Assembly: GCF_010499455.1 (NCBI RefSeq)
Contig: NZ_JAAGOH010000001.1
Coordinates: 310,001-374,000 of the forward strand
Direction: 5' to 3'
DNA: 64,000 bases
DNA from: Ideonella livida
GTDB taxonomy: Bacteria; Pseudomonadota; Gammaproteobacteria; Burkholderiales; Burkholderiaceae_C
Part shown: positions 16,454 to 26,099 of the stretch, in pieces
Layout of the letters: every line of letters starts with the position of its first letter
How positions within the stretch are numbered: the first letter of the stretch is position 1
Position numbers and translations under genes: made by a program
The notes under the pieces: model-generated
Database searches by the model: none
Seen by the model: the letters and a program-made list of their open reading frames with translations, nothing else
Told to the model about the DNA's origin: nothing

Positions 16454-17161
16454 TTACACCGCGCGGCGGACCATCAGTTCCTTGATCTTGCCGATGGCCT
16501 TGGTGGGGTTCAGACCCTTGGGGCACACGTCCACGCAGTTCATGATGGTGTGGCAGCGGAACAGGCGGTACGGGTCCTCGAGGTTGTCCAGGCGCGCCGC
16601 GGTGTCGTGGTCGCGGCTGTCCGCGATGAAGCGGTAAGCCTGCAGCAGACCGGCCGGGCCGACGAACTTGTCCGGGTTCCACCAGAAGCTCGGGCAGCTC
16701 GTGGAGCAGCTCGCGCACAGGATGCACTCGTACAGGCCGTCCAGCTCCTCGCGCTCCTCGGGCGACTGCAGACGCTCCTTCTCGGGCGGCGGCGTGTCGT
16801 TGACCAGGTAGGGCTTGATGCTGTTGTACTGCTTGAAGAACTGGGTCATGTCCACGATCAGGTCGCGGATGACCGGCAGGCCCGGCAGCGGACGCAGCAC
16901 GACCGTCTGCGGCAGGGTCCGCATATTGGTCAGGCAGGCCAGGCCGTTCTTGCCGTTGATGTTCATCGCGTCCGAACCGCACACGCCTTCACGGCAGGAG
17001 CGACGAAACGAGAGGGTCGGATCGACCTTCTTGAGCTTGACCAGGGCGTCCAACAACATGCGCTCATTGCCTTCGAGTTCGATCTCGATGGTCTGCATGT
17101 AGGGCTTGGCGTCCTTGTCGGGGTCGTAGCGGTAGATCTGGAAGGTGCGCTTGTCAGCCAT
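16454..17161 (-). CDS. sdhB: Succinate dehydrogenase iron-sulfur subunit
   Basis: The 235-residue subunit carries electrons from SdhA to quinone. All three cluster motifs are present: the [2Fe-2S] cysteines in SCREGVCGSDA with the later C in LACLTNM, the CILCASCSTSCP group, and CHTIMNCVDVCPKGLNP for the [4Fe-4S] and [3Fe-4S] centres. It is followed by sdhE and preceded by sdhA at 26 bases. Confidence 0.97.
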   Translation of the reverse strand: MADKRTFQIYRYDPDKDAKPYMQTIEIELEGNERMLLDALVKLKKVDPTLSFRRSCREGVCGSDAMNINGKNGLACLTNMRTLPQTVVLRPLPGLPVIRDLIVDMTQFFKQYNSIKPYLVNDTPPPEKERLQSPEEREELDGLYECILCASCSTSCPSFWWNPDKFVGPAGLLQAYRFIADSRDHDTAARLDNLEDPYRLFRCHTIMNCVDVCPKGLNPTKAIGKIKELMVRRAV

Positions 17162-17187
17162 GATTACTTCGTCCTATCGCTGCGGTA

Positions 17188-18969
17188 TCAGAAGGTACGG
17201 ACCTTGGGCGGCACCGACTCGACGGTCAGCGGCTTGAGGTTCACCGGCTTGTAGTCCAGGCGGTTGCCTTCGGAGTACCACAGGGTGTGCTTCATCCAGT
17301 TCGCATCGTCGCGGTTCGGGAAGTCGTTGTGCGCGTGGGCGCCACGGCTCTCCGGACGGGCGGCGGCAGAGGTCATCGTGGCCTTGGCGGCCTCGATCAG
17401 GTTCTCCACCTCCAAGGCCTCGATGCGGGCGGTGTTGAAGACCTTGGAGTTGTCCTGCAGGCCAATCGATTTCACGCGCTCGGCCACTTCCAGGATCTTC
17501 TGGACCCCTTCATCCATGCTGGCCTGGGTGCGGAACACGCCGGCGTGCTTCTGCATGGTCGAGCGGATGTCGTTGGCCACGTCCTGGGCGTACTCGCCGT
17601 TCTTGGCCGAATCCAGGCGCGCCAGGCGGGCCAGGGTCTTGTCGGCTGCGTCGGCCGGCAGCGGCTTGTGGTTCTTCTGCTTGAGCGCAGCGGCCACGAT
17701 GTGATTGCCCGCGGCGCGGCCGAAAACCACCAGGTCCAGCAGCGAGTTGGTGCCCAGACGGTTGGCGCCGTGCACCGACACGCAGGAGCATTCGCCCACG
17801 GCGTACAGGCCGTTGACGATCTCGTTGGGCGCGCCATTCTTGGGCACCACCACCTGGCCGTTGACGTTGGTGGGGATGCCACCCATCTGGTAGTGGATGG
17901 TCGGCACCACCGGGATCGGTTCCTTGGTGATGTCGACGTTGGCGAAGTTGTGGCCGATCTCGTAGACCGAGGGCAGACGCTTCATGATCGTCTCGGCGCC
18001 CAGGTGGGTCATGTCGAGCAGCACGTAGTCCTTGTTGGGACCGCAGCCGCGACCTTCCTTGATCTCCTGGTCCATCGAGCGGGACACGAAGTCACGCGGG
18101 GCCAGGTCCTTCAGGGTGGGCGCATAGCGCTCCATGAAGCGCTCGCCATTGCTGTTGCGCAGGATCGCGCCTTCACCGCGGCAGCCTTCGGTCAGCAGCA
18201 CGCCCGCACCGGCCACGCCAGTGGGGTGGAACTGCCAGAACTCCATGTCCTCCAGCGGGATGCCGGCACGTGCCGCCATGCCCAGGCCGTCACCGGTGTT
18301 GATGAAGGCGTTGGTGGAGGCCGCGTAGATGCGGCCGGCGCCACCGGTGGCCATCAGCACGGTCTTGGCTTCGAGGATGTGCAGGTCCCCGGTCTCCATC
18401 TCCAGCGCGGTGACGCCGACCACGTCGCCGTCCACATCGCGGATCAGGTCCAGTGCCATCCACTCCACGAAGAAGTTGGTGCGGGCTTTGACGTTCTGCT
18501 GGTAGAGGGTGTGCAGCAGGGCGTGACCGGTGCGGTCCGCCGCGGCGCAGGCACGCTGCACCGGCTTCTCGCCGTAGTTGGCGGTGTGGCCGCCGAACGG
18601 ACGCTGGTAGATGGTGCCGTCGGGGTTGCGGTCGAACGGCATGCCGAAGTGCTCAAGCTCGTAGACGACCTTGGGCGCTTCCCGGCACATGAATTCGATC
18701 GCATCCTGGTCGCCGAGCCAGTCGGAGCCCTTGACGGTGTCGAAGAAGTGGTAGTGCCAGTTGTCTTCGGACATATTGCCCAGCGAGGCACCGATGCCGC
18801 CTTGGGCGGCCACGGTGTGCGAGCGGGTCGGGAAGACCTTGGAGAGGACGGCCACATTCAGGCCGGCCAGGGAGAGCTGCAGCGACGCGCGCATGCCGGA
18901 GCCACCGGCACCGACGATGACGACGTCGAACTTGCGCTTGGAGATGTTCTGGGCCATGGGGGTACTCAC
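17188..18969 (-). CDS. sdhA: Succinate dehydrogenase flavoprotein subunit
   Basis: The 593-residue subunit oxidises succinate using covalent FAD. The dinucleotide motif is VIVGAGGSGMRASLQLS, the flavin-linked His lies in RSHTVAAQGGIGA, and the substrate-binding segment is QFHPTGVAGAGVL with GCRGEGAIL. The order sdhC-D-A-B on the minus strand is standard. It would associate with SdhB and the membrane anchors SdhC and SdhD at the inner membrane. Confidence 0.97.
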   Translation of the reverse strand: MSTPMAQNISKRKFDVVIVGAGGSGMRASLQLSLAGLNVAVLSKVFPTRSHTVAAQGGIGASLGNMSEDNWHYHFFDTVKGSDWLGDQDAIEFMCREAPKVVYELEHFGMPFDRNPDGTIYQRPFGGHTANYGEKPVQRACAAADRTGHALLHTLYQQNVKARTNFFVEWMALDLIRDVDGDVVGVTALEMETGDLHILEAKTVLMATGGAGRIYAASTNAFINTGDGLGMAARAGIPLEDMEFWQFHPTGVAGAGVLLTEGCRGEGAILRNSNGERFMERYAPTLKDLAPRDFVSRSMDQEIKEGRGCGPNKDYVLLDMTHLGAETIMKRLPSVYEIGHNFANVDITKEPIPVVPTIHYQMGGIPTNVNGQVVVPKNGAPNEIVNGLYAVGECSCVSVHGANRLGTNSLLDLVVFGRAAGNHIVAAALKQKNHKPLPADAADKTLARLARLDSAKNGEYAQDVANDIRSTMQKHAGVFRTQASMDEGVQKILEVAERVKSIGLQDNSKVFNTARIEALEVENLIEAAKATMTSAAARPESRGAHAHNDFPNRDDANWMKHTLWYSEGNRLDYKPVNLKPLTVESVPPKVRTF

Positions 18970-19000
18970 AATCTGTTGTCAGGTCAGCGGCGGGCGGCCA

Positions 19001-19363
19001 TCACAGGCGCCACAGGACCTGAACGGCCCAGCCGGCGCAACCGGCCAGCCACACCAGGGTGAAGACATGCAGCGCCAGGCGCAGGCCCACCGGCTTGACG
19101 TAGTCCATCCAGATGTCGCGCACACCCACCCAGACGTGCCAGGCCAGCGCCACGATCACGGCGAAGGTCAGGCACTTCATCCACTGGGCGGAGAAGATGC
19201 CGGACCATTTGTCGTAGCTCATCTCACCGGGCATCAGGACCTGCGCCAGCACCACCAGGGTGAACAGGGTCATCAGCACGGCGGTGACGCGCTGGACCAG
19301 CCAGTCGCGCAGACCATAGTGCGCACCGACCACGGTGCGCTTGGAACCGAAGGTAACTGCCAT
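19001..19363 (-). CDS. sdhD: Succinate dehydrogenase membrane anchor subunit SdhD
   Basis: A 120-residue protein with three membrane helices (about 25-43, 60-80 and 95-118). The likely haem-ligand region is LAWHVWVGVRDIWMDY, and YGLRDWLVQRVTAV forms the quinone-side start. It lies 31 bases before sdhA and 21 after sdhC. Confidence 0.93.
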   Translation of the reverse strand: MAVTFGSKRTVVGAHYGLRDWLVQRVTAVLMTLFTLVVLAQVLMPGEMSYDKWSGIFSAQWMKCLTFAVIVALAWHVWVGVRDIWMDYVKPVGLRLALHVFTLVWLAGCAGWAVQVLWRL

Positions 19364-19384
19364 TTGGAGTCTGCCTCTAGAGAA

Positions 19385-19816
19385 TCAGTACAGGCCGAAG
19401 AGCTTGGCGCCCAGCAGCACGGTCAGGGTGACGCTGGCGGCCAGCACCACCAGGGCCGACTGGCGCCCCTGTTCCTTGCTGACGGTGTGCGAGATGTCCA
19501 TGCGGACATGGCGCACGCCGGCCATCAGGTGATGCAGGTAGGCCCAGATCAACGCCAGGGTCACCAGCTTGACCAGCACCGCCGGCACAAAACCGATGCC
19601 CGAGACAAAGGCTGCGCGGAAGGACTCGAAGGAGACCTCGGAGGACACGCTGGTGTCGAACAGCCAGATGACCAGCGGCAGCAGGAAGAACATCAGCAGG
19701 CCACTGATGCGGTGGAGGATGGAAACAATGCCCGCCGGCGGCAGCCGGTAGTGGGGAAGATCCGACAACGCGTTGATGTTGCGGAACTCCGGGCGTTGCT
19801 TGAGCGTGTCTGCCAT
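19385..19816 (-). CDS. sdhC: Succinate dehydrogenase cytochrome b556 subunit SdhC
   Basis: A 143-residue membrane subunit with the family segment SILHRISGLLMFFLLP (quinone site His-Arg-Ile-Ser-Gly) and LHHLMAGVRHVRMD, which holds the haem-ligand His. Three hydrophobic helices are visible. It is the first sdh gene of the leftward operon. The 206 bases between it and the GntR gene contain an AT-richer stretch with a TAAAAT -10-like hexamer on the minus strand near 19920, so sdh may have its own promoter. Confidence 0.94.
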   Translation of the reverse strand: MADTLKQRPEFRNINALSDLPHYRLPPAGIVSILHRISGLLMFFLLPLVIWLFDTSVSSEVSFESFRAAFVSGIGFVPAVLVKLVTLALIWAYLHHLMAGVRHVRMDISHTVSKEQGRQSALVVLAASVTLTVLLGAKLFGLY

Positions 19817-20022
19817 GGGGGTGTCCTTGTTGTGGGCGCTCGTGTGACGGTCAGGAGGGGGGATGGACCAGGGTCCGGGTTTTCCCGCAATACCCTGGGG
19901 TAATCACGGTGAAACCAAAGGATTTTATTGCAACGCAACAAGCTTTCTCAGGGCTTGCCACAGTGTCCGTGTCGCGAATGGGCACGTTCAATGTCGGGTT
20001 GGCACCGCGTCGCGGACGTGCA

Positions 20023-20796
20023 TCAGTTGAGTTCGTTGCGGTAGTAGTGGGCGTTGGTGTTGTACAGGCCGCGGCGCAGCTCCACCGGCTTATCACCGTA
20101 GGTGTGGGCCAGGCGCTCCACGCTCAGCAAGGGCGCGCCAACGGGCACGCCAAGCAGTTCGGCAGAGGCGGCGTCCGCCACGACCGCCCGGATCTTTTCC
20201 TCGGCACGGATCATCCGCACACCGAATTCGGTCTCAAACAGGGCATACATCGGGCCCGCGTAGCTGGCCAGGCGCTCGGCGGTCAGCCCCTTGAAGGGCC
20301 CAGCCGGAAGCCAGATTTCGTCAAGCACCACGGCCACGCCCGCACGCGACAGCGTGCGGCGGATGACCAGCGCGCTCTCGCCAGCCTTGAGGTCTAGCGC
20401 GCGGCCGACATCGGCCGGGGCCCGCATGCGCTTGCACTCCAGGAAATGGCGCGCCATACCGGAGGCCACACCGTCATCGGGGGCCAGCCGCAGGAAGCGG
20501 TACTGGATGTTCTCCTCGGCATGCGTGGCCACAAAGGTGCCCTTGCCCTGGCGACGCACGACCAGGTTCTCGGTGGCCATCTCATCAATGGCCTTGCGCA
20601 CCGTGCCCTGGCTGACCTTGAAGCGGGCGGCCAACTCCATCTCGCTGGGAATGGATTCCCCAGGCTTCCACTCGCCACTCTGCAGGCTGCGCACCAGCAG
20701 CGCCTTGATCTGCTGGTAGAGCGGGCTGAACGCCGGGCCGGCCGATGCCGCCGGGGCGTCGGTCTCAGGGGGTTCAGGCAGGGAGGCGGAAGGCAT
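20023..20796 (-). CDS. GntR family regulator with UTRA domain (HutC subfamily), likely TCA-cycle regulator
   Basis: The 257-residue product has a winged-helix DNA-binding domain (about 25-93; SQGTVRKAIDEMATENLV and RQGKGTFVA) and a C-terminal UTRA ligand-binding domain (about 110-250). I chose ATG 20796; an upstream in-frame ATG at 20835 would add 13 residues. The gene lies between sdhC and mdh. A perfect palindrome, TGTCTTATATAAGACA, lies 53 bases upstream and recurs in the acnB promoter, so this is probably the regulator of the surrounding TCA-cycle genes. The family usually represses and is released by a small-molecule effector; the effector here is unknown. Confidence 0.85.
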   Translation of the reverse strand: MPSASLPEPPETDAPAASAGPAFSPLYQQIKALLVRSLQSGEWKPGESIPSEMELAARFKVSQGTVRKAIDEMATENLVVRRQGKGTFVATHAEENIQYRFLRLAPDDGVASGMARHFLECKRMRAPADVGRALDLKAGESALVIRRTLSRAGVAVVLDEIWLPAGPFKGLTAERLASYAGPMYALFETEFGVRMIRAEEKIRAVVADAASAELLGVPVGAPLLSVERLAHTYGDKPVELRRGLYNTNAHYYRNELN

Positions 20797-20849
20797 GGGG
20801 CGACATTGCAGCACAGGGCGACGACTGCCGTCCACCCTCAGACATCAAT

Positions 20850-20865
20850 TGTCTTATATAAGACA
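20850..20865. promoter_or_regulatory. Palindromic operator in the gntR-mdh intergenic region
   Basis: TGTCTTATATAAGACA is a perfect 16-bp palindrome in a GC-rich region. Together with the flanking TAA it matches the sequence inside the acnB promoter (core GTCTTATATAAGAC). The arrangement, palindrome followed directly by TAAGAT as a -10 candidate (20866-20871), mirrors acnB. A weaker half copy (GTCTTGTAAG) follows at 20879-20888. The likely ligand is the GntR/UTRA protein encoded next to it. Confidence 0.8.
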
Positions 20866-20922
20866 TAAGATCCTTGACGTCTTGTAAGGTTCACTTCTAG
20901 ACTCGGGAGTTAGACTCTCGTT

Positions 20923-20940
20923 TTCCCTGAAAGCAGGGAA
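20923..20940. other. Stem-loop in the mdh leader
   Basis: TTCCCTG AAAG CAGGGAA forms a perfect 7-bp stem with a four-base loop, about 125 bases before the mdh start. No U tract follows, so it is not an obvious terminator. It could stabilise the mdh mRNA or be a protein site. Confidence 0.4.
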
Positions 20941-21066
20941 GGCGCTTGGCACCCGCCCGCAGGGCCGGCAGACGCGTCCGGGGCGAGCCCCGGGGCTGAT
21001 CCGCCCGCCATGGCACGGGGCACGACACTTCCCACCGCTCCCCAAACCCTCCTCGGAGACCTCGAC

Positions 21067-22053
21067 ATGAGCAAGACCCCCGTTCGCGTGGCCGTCACCG
21101 GCGCCGCTGGCCAGATTGGCTACGCCCTGCTGTTCCGCATTGCCTCCGGCGAAATGCTGGGCAAGGACCAGCCCGTCATCCTGCAACTGCTGGAGATCCC
21201 CGACGAGAAGGCCCAGAACGCGCTCAAGGGCGTGATCATGGAGCTGGAAGACTGCGCCTTCCCGCTGCTGGCCGGCATCGAAGCCCACAGCGACCCGATG
21301 ACCGCCTTCAAGGACACCGACTACGCCCTGCTGGTCGGCGCCCGTCCCCGCGGCCCCGGCATGGAGCGCGCCGACCTGCTGGCCGCCAACGCCCAGATCT
21401 TCACCGCCCAGGGCAAGGCCCTGAACGCCGTGGCCTCGCGCAACGTGCGCGTGCTGGTGGTCGGCAACCCCGCCAACACCAACGCCTACATCGCCATGAA
21501 GTCGGCCCCGGACCTGCCGGCCAAGAACTTCACCGCCATGCTGCGCCTGGACCACAACCGCGCTGCCTCGCAGATCGCCGCCAAGATCGGCTGCGCCGTG
21601 GGTGACATCGAGAAGCTGGCCGTGTGGGGCAACCACTCGCCCACCATGTACGCCGACTACCGCTTTGCCACCGTGAACGGCCAATCGGTCAAGGACACCA
21701 TCAACGACCACGACTGGAACGCCAACACCTTCCTGCCGACCGTGGGCAAGCGTGGCGCCGCCATCATCGCCGCCCGTGGCCTGTCGTCGGCCGCCTCGGC
21801 CGCCAACGCCGCCATCGACCACATGCGCGACTGGGCCCTGGGCACCAACGGCAAGTGGGTCACGATGGGCATCCCGTCGAACGGCGAATACGGCATTCCC
21901 AAGGACGTCATGTTCGGCTACCCCGTGACCTGCGAAGGCGGCGAATACAAGATCGTCGAAGGCCTGGAAATCGATGCCTTCTCGCAAGAGTGCATCAACA
22001 AGACCCTGGCCGAGCTGCAAGGCGAACAAGACGGCGTCAAGCACCTGCTGTGA
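21067..22053 (+). CDS. mdh: Malate dehydrogenase
   Basis: The 328-residue NAD-dependent enzyme interconverts malate and oxaloacetate. It has the nucleotide motif [31 protein letters not shown], and the catalytic His in [12 protein letters not shown]. It belongs to the type resembling cytosolic MDHs found in Burkholderiales. The start at 21067 follows a GGAGA site at about 11 bases; an in-frame ATG at 21010 would give an atypical 19-residue extension. It is divergent from gntR-sdh and ends in a terminator. Confidence 0.97.
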   Translation: MSKTPVRVAVTGAAGQIGYALLFRIASGEMLGKDQPVILQLLEIPDEKAQNALKGVIMELEDCAFPLLAGIEAHSDPMTAFKDTDYALLVGARPRGPGMERADLLAANAQIFTAQGKALNAVASRNVRVLVVGNPANTNAYIAMKSAPDLPAKNFTAMLRLDHNRAASQIAAKIGCAVGDIEKLAVWGNHSPTMYADYRFATVNGQSVKDTINDHDWNANTFLPTVGKRGAAIIAARGLSSAASAANAAIDHMRDWALGTNGKWVTMGIPSNGEYGIPKDVMFGYPVTCEGGEYKIVEGLEIDAFSQECINKTLAELQGEQDGVKHLL

Positions 22054-22133
22054 TCCGGTGCGCGGCGGTCTCGACCCCGCGCTCCGCCGCTCACCAGTGC
22101 ACTCCGGCGTCACGCGGCGACCGGCACACGACA

Positions 22134-22154
22134 AGGGGCCTCTGGCCCCTTTTT
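22134..22154 (+). terminator. Rho-independent terminator after mdh
   Basis: Stem AGGGGCC / GGCCCCT with loop TCT, followed by TTTT. It lies between mdh and the CitE-like gene, so the latter is probably read partly by read-through or from its own promoter. Confidence 0.85.
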
Positions 22155-22179
22155 CACGTCCCTCCTCTCCACCCACACC

Positions 22180-23187
22180 ATGAGCACCGGAGTCCACCCT
22201 CGCCAGGCCCTGTTCGACGCCAACGACCCGCCACCGCCCTCGCTGCCCGTGTGCGACCACTACTGCGGCGTGGAGGCACGCATGCGCAAGAGCCTGGCGC
22301 TGCAGGCCGAACTGGGTCCGGTCTTTGATATCACGCTGGACGGCGAGGACGGCGCCCCGGTGGGCGGCGAGGCCGAGCACGCCGCCCTCATGGCCAGCTT
22401 GGTGATGGGCGCGGACAACCGCCATGACCGGGTGGGCGTGCGGGTGCAGGCGGTGGACCATCCCGCCTTCGAGGCAATGGTGGACACCGTGGTGGCACAG
22501 GCCGGCCAGCGCGTGGCCTACCTGATGGTCCCCAAACCCCGCGGCCTGCAGGACCTCCAGCGTGCCATCGACCACATCGATGCCTCCGCCCGGCACCACG
22601 GCCTGGGCCGCCAGATCCCGGTCCATGCCCTGGTCGAGACCCACGGCGCCCTGCGTGAGGTGCAGGCCCTGGCCGCCCACCCCCGTGTGGAATCGCTGTC
22701 TTTCGGCCTGATGGACTTCGTCTCGGACCACCGCGGGGCCGTGCCCCGGTCGGCCATGTCGGTGCAGGGCCAGTTCCAGCACCCTCTGGTGGTACGCGCC
22801 AAGCTGGAGATCGCCGCCGCCTGCCATGGACACGGCAAGGTGCCTTCACATTGTGTGGTCACCGAATTCCGCCACCTGGAAGCGCTGCGTGAGGCGGCAC
22901 TCCGTGCCGGCCGGGAATTCGGCTACACCCGCATGTGGAGCATCCACCCCGACCAGATCCGCACGCTGGTCGACGCCTTCGCCCCCGAGGCCGACGAGGT
23001 GGCCCTGGCCGCCGACATCCTGCAGGCCGCCCAGGCGGCGCAATGGGGCCCCATCCGCCACCACCACGGCGGGCAGGACACCCTGCACGACCGCGCCAGC
23101 TTCCGCTACTTCTGGCATGTGCTGGAACGTGCCGAGCGCACCGGACGCCTGCCGGAGCCGGTGCGCCAGGCCTATTTCAGCGGCTGA
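22180..23187 (+). CDS. HpcH/HpaI aldolase / citrate lyase beta-like (CitE) protein
   Basis: This 335-residue protein belongs to the CitE/malyl-CoA lyase-type TIM-barrel family, which cleaves or forms C-C bonds in CoA thioesters with Mg2+. Visible motifs are ITLDGEDGAPVGG, the metal-binding Glu in ALVETHGALREV, and FGLMDFVSDHRGAVPRSAM with the Asp. No citF (citrate lyase alpha) or acyl-carrier gene is nearby, so a classical citrate lyase is unlikely; malyl-CoA or citramalyl-CoA-type activity is possible. It sits between mdh and acnB, which suggests a link to C4/C5 acid metabolism. Confidence 0.82.
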   Translation: MSTGVHPRQALFDANDPPPPSLPVCDHYCGVEARMRKSLALQAELGPVFDITLDGEDGAPVGGEAEHAALMASLVMGADNRHDRVGVRVQAVDHPAFEAMVDTVVAQAGQRVAYLMVPKPRGLQDLQRAIDHIDASARHHGLGRQIPVHALVETHGALREVQALAAHPRVESLSFGLMDFVSDHRGAVPRSAMSVQGQFQHPLVVRAKLEIAAACHGHGKVPSHCVVTEFRHLEALREAALRAGREFGYTRMWSIHPDQIRTLVDAFAPEADEVALAADILQAAQAAQWGPIRHHHGGQDTLHDRASFRYFWHVLERAERTGRLPEPVRQAYFSG

Positions 23188-23303
23188 GCCACACCCCCTG
23201 GCCGGCCACGCACCCGTCAGCTGCGCGTGGCCTGCCTCTGGCAAACTTGCACATGGCCAGGGATCACCCGCGGGCGAATGGCGTCCGGGCGGTGCGAATT
23301 CTC

Positions 23304-23331
23304 TTGGCAAGTCTTATATAAGACATAAAAT
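23304..23331 (+). promoter_or_regulatory. acnB promoter with embedded palindromic operator
   Basis: A -35 candidate TTGGCA (23304-23309) and a -10 candidate TAAAAT (23326-23331) are separated by 16 bases, which are filled by the palindrome GTCTTATATAAGAC (23311-23324). An operator inside the spacer is the classic place for a repressor. The same core sits upstream of gntR/mdh at 20850-20865. Transcription would start near 23338, about 68 bases before acnB. Confidence 0.75.
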
Positions 23332-23405
23332 ACCGGAGTTTCCCGTAGCGAGCCGGAATGCATCCGGCCGCCCCGTGGACCCCCCTTCACTGCACGGAGC
23401 ACCTC

Positions 23406-25997
23406 ATGCTGCAAGCCTATCGCCAACATGCCGCCGAACGCGCCGCCCTCGGCATCCCGCCCCTGCCGCTCGATGCCAAGCAGGTCGCCGACCTGATCGA
23501 ACTGATCAAGAACCCGCCGGCTGGCGAAGAGGCCTTCCTGCTGGACCTGCTGACCCACCGTGTGCCCCCGGGCGTGGATGACGCCGCCAAGGTCAAGGCC
23601 AGCTTCCTGGCCGCTGTGGCGCATGGTGACCTGACCGTGGGCCTGATCTCGCGCGCCAAGGCCACCGAGCTGCTGGGCACCATGGTGGGCGGCTACAACG
23701 TGCAGCCGCTGATCGAACTGCTGGACGACGACGCCGTGGCCGGCGTGGCCGCAGAAGGGTTGAAGAAGACCCTGCTGATGTTCGACTACTTCAACGACGT
23801 GGCCGCCAAGGCCAAGGCCGGCAATGCCAAGGCCCGGGAAGTCATGCAGTCGTGGGCCGATGCCGAGTGGTTCACCAGCCGTCCGGAAGTGCCCAAGAGC
23901 ATCACCGTGACCGTGTTCAAGGTGCCGGGCGAGACCAACACCGACGACCTGTCGCCGGCGCCGGACGCCACGACCCGTCCGGACATCCCCATGCACTACC
24001 TGGCGATGCTGAAGAACACCCGCCCCGACGCGGCCTTCAAGCCTGAGCAGGACGGTGTGCGTGGTCCGGTGCAGTACATCGAGGACCTCAAGAAGAAGGG
24101 CCACCTGGTGGCCTACGTGGGCGACGTGGTGGGCACCGGCTCCAGCCGCAAGTCGGCCACCAACTCGGTGATCTGGGCCACCGGCCAGGACATCCCTTTC
24201 GTGCCGAACAAGCGTTTCGGCGGCGTCACCCTGGGCGGCAAGATCGCCCCGATCTTCTTCAACACCCAGGAAGACTCCGGCTCGCTGCCCATCGAGGTGG
24301 ACGTGACCTCGCTGGAAATGGGTGACGTCATCGAAGTGCTGCCGTACGACGGCAAGCTGCTGAAGAACGGCGAGACCGTGGCCAACTTCGCCCTCAAGAG
24401 CGAAGTGCTGCTGGACGAAGTGCGCGCCGGCGGCCGCATCAACCTGATCATCGGCCGCTCGCTGACCGCCAAGGCCCGCGAAGCCCTGGGCCTGCCCGCC
24501 TCCACCCTGTTCCGTCTGCCCCAGGCGCCGGCCGCCAGCAACGCCGGCTTCACCCTGGCGCAGAAAATGGTCGGCCGTGCCTGCGGCCTGCCTGAAGGCC
24601 AGGGCATCCGCCCGGGCACCTACTGCGAGCCCAAGATGACCACCGTGGGCAGCCAGGACACCACGGGCCCGATGACCCGCGACGAGCTCAAGGACCTGGC
24701 CTGCCTGGGCTTCTCGGCCGACCTGGTGATGCAGTCCTTCTGCCACACCGCCGCCTATCCCAAGCCGGTGGATGTGCGCATGCACCGCGAGCTGCCCAAG
24801 TTCATCAGCAACCGCGGCGGCGTGGCCCTGCGTCCGGGTGACGGCGTGATCCACAGCTGGCTCAACCGCCTGCTGCTGCCCGACACCGTGGGCACTGGCG
24901 GTGACAGCCACACCCGCTTCCCGATCGGCATCTCCTTCCCTGCCGGCTCCGGCCTGGTGGCCTTCGGTGCGGCCACCGGCGTGATGCCGCTGGACATGCC
25001 CGAATCGGTGCTGGTGCGCTTCAAGGGCCAGATGCAACCCGGCATCACCCTGCGCGACCTGGTGCACGCCATCCCGCTGTACGCCATCAAGGCCGGCCTG
25101 CTGACCGTCGAGAAGAAGGGCAAGAAGAACGTGTTCTCCGGCCGCGTGCTGGAGATCGAGGGTCTGCCCGACCTGAAGGTGGAGCAAGCCTTCGAGCTGT
25201 CTGACGCCGCCGCCGAGCGCTCGGCCGCCGCCTGCACGGTGCAGCTCAACCCCGAGCCGATCGCCGAATACCTGCGCTCGAACGTCGTGCTGATGAAGAA
25301 CATGATCGCCGACGGCTACGCGGACGCCAAGACCCTGGCCCGCCGCATCGAGAAGGTCGAGCAGTGGCTGGCCAAGCCCGAGCTGCTCAAGGCCGATGCC
25401 GACGCCGAGTACGCTGCCGTCATCGAGATCGATCTGGCCGACATCAAGGAGCCGATCGTCTGCTGCCCGAACGATCCGGACGACGCCAAGTTCATGTCCG
25501 AAGTCACCGGCACCCAGATCGACGAGGTCTTCGTCGGCTCGTGCATGACCAATATCGGTCACTTCCGCGCCGCCGGCGAGATCCTGAAGGGCAAGAAGGA
25601 CATCCCGGTGCGTCTGTGGGTGGCCCCGCCGACCAAGATGGACGCCTCGGAGCTGACCAAGGAAGGCTACTACGCCACCCTGGGCGGCGCCGGCGCCCGC
25701 ATGGAAATGCCGGGCTGCTCGCTGTGCATGGGCAACCAGGCACAGATCAAGGAAGGTGCAACCGCCATGTCGACCTCGACCCGCAACTTCCCGAACCGCC
25801 TGGGCAAGAACACCAACGTGTTCCTGGGCTCGGCCGAGCTGGCTGCGGTGTGCTCCAAGCTGGGCCGCATCCCGACCGTGGAGGAGTACATGGCCGAGAT
25901 CGGTGTGGTGACCAAGAACGCCGACAAGATCTACAAGTACATGAACTTCGACCAGATCGAGGAGTACGTGGAGACCGCCAAGGGCGTGAACGCCTGA
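23406..25997 (+). CDS. acnB: Bifunctional aconitate hydratase 2 / 2-methylisocitrate dehydratase
   Basis: The 863-residue enzyme isomerises citrate to isocitrate and can hydrate 2-methylaconitate. It has the AcnB-type order: N-terminal HEAT-like domain, swivelling domain ([16 protein letters not shown]), then the catalytic core. The [4Fe-4S] ligands lie in [10 protein letters not shown] and PGCSLCMGN. The start at 23406 ([17 protein letters not shown]) matches other AcnB proteins and has a GGAG site 5-8 bases upstream; the frame opens earlier at 23358 without support. Its promoter holds the GntR-type palindrome. Confidence 0.97.
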   Translation: MLQAYRQHAAERAALGIPPLPLDAKQVADLIELIKNPPAGEEAFLLDLLTHRVPPGVDDAAKVKASFLAAVAHGDLTVGLISRAKATELLGTMVGGYNVQPLIELLDDDAVAGVAAEGLKKTLLMFDYFNDVAAKAKAGNAKAREVMQSWADAEWFTSRPEVPKSITVTVFKVPGETNTDDLSPAPDATTRPDIPMHYLAMLKNTRPDAAFKPEQDGVRGPVQYIEDLKKKGHLVAYVGDVVGTGSSRKSATNSVIWATGQDIPFVPNKRFGGVTLGGKIAPIFFNTQEDSGSLPIEVDVTSLEMGDVIEVLPYDGKLLKNGETVANFALKSEVLLDEVRAGGRINLIIGRSLTAKAREALGLPASTLFRLPQAPAASNAGFTLAQKMVGRACGLPEGQGIRPGTYCEPKMTTVGSQDTTGPMTRDELKDLACLGFSADLVMQSFCHTAAYPKPVDVRMHRELPKFISNRGGVALRPGDGVIHSWLNRLLLPDTVGTGGDSHTRFPIGISFPAGSGLVAFGAATGVMPLDMPESVLVRFKGQMQPGITLRDLVHAIPLYAIKAGLLTVEKKGKKNVFSGRVLEIEGLPDLKVEQAFELSDAAAERSAAACTVQLNPEPIAEYLRSNVVLMKNMIADGYADAKTLARRIEKVEQWLAKPELLKADADAEYAAVIEIDLADIKEPIVCCPNDPDDAKFMSEVTGTQIDEVFVGSCMTNIGHFRAAGEILKGKKDIPVRLWVAPPTKMDASELTKEGYYATLGGAGARMEMPGCSLCMGNQAQIKEGATAMSTSTRNFPNRLGKNTNVFLGSAELAAVCSKLGRIPTVEEYMAEIGVVTKNADKIYKYMNFDQIEEYVETAKGVNA

Positions 25998-26067
25998 GGC
26001 TGAGGACCACGCGCCGCCCCGTGCGGCGCCTGGCCTGCCGCGAAAAAGAAGCCCCACGGGCACCCCA

Positions 26068-26099
26068 GGCCCGCCGGTCCCGCCGGCGGGCCTTTTTTT
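26068..26099 (+). terminator. Rho-independent terminator after acnB
   Basis: A 10-bp perfect stem (GGCCCGCCGG / CCGGCGGGCC) with a five-base loop is followed by seven T residues. Confidence 0.92.

Noticed and set aside
14744-17254. Plus-strand open frame of 836 codons opposite gltA, sdhE and sdhB
   Set aside because: It is the reverse complement of three certain genes, and its translation is rich in His, Val and Gln in the pattern of antisense frames in GC-rich DNA.
17287-19062. Plus-strand frame of 591 codons opposite sdhA
   Set aside because: Antisense shadow of sdhA; no recognisable domain and skewed composition.
22134-22154. Riboswitch-like hairpin between mdh and the CitE-like gene
   Set aside because: The stem followed by T residues is a plain terminator with no additional structure.
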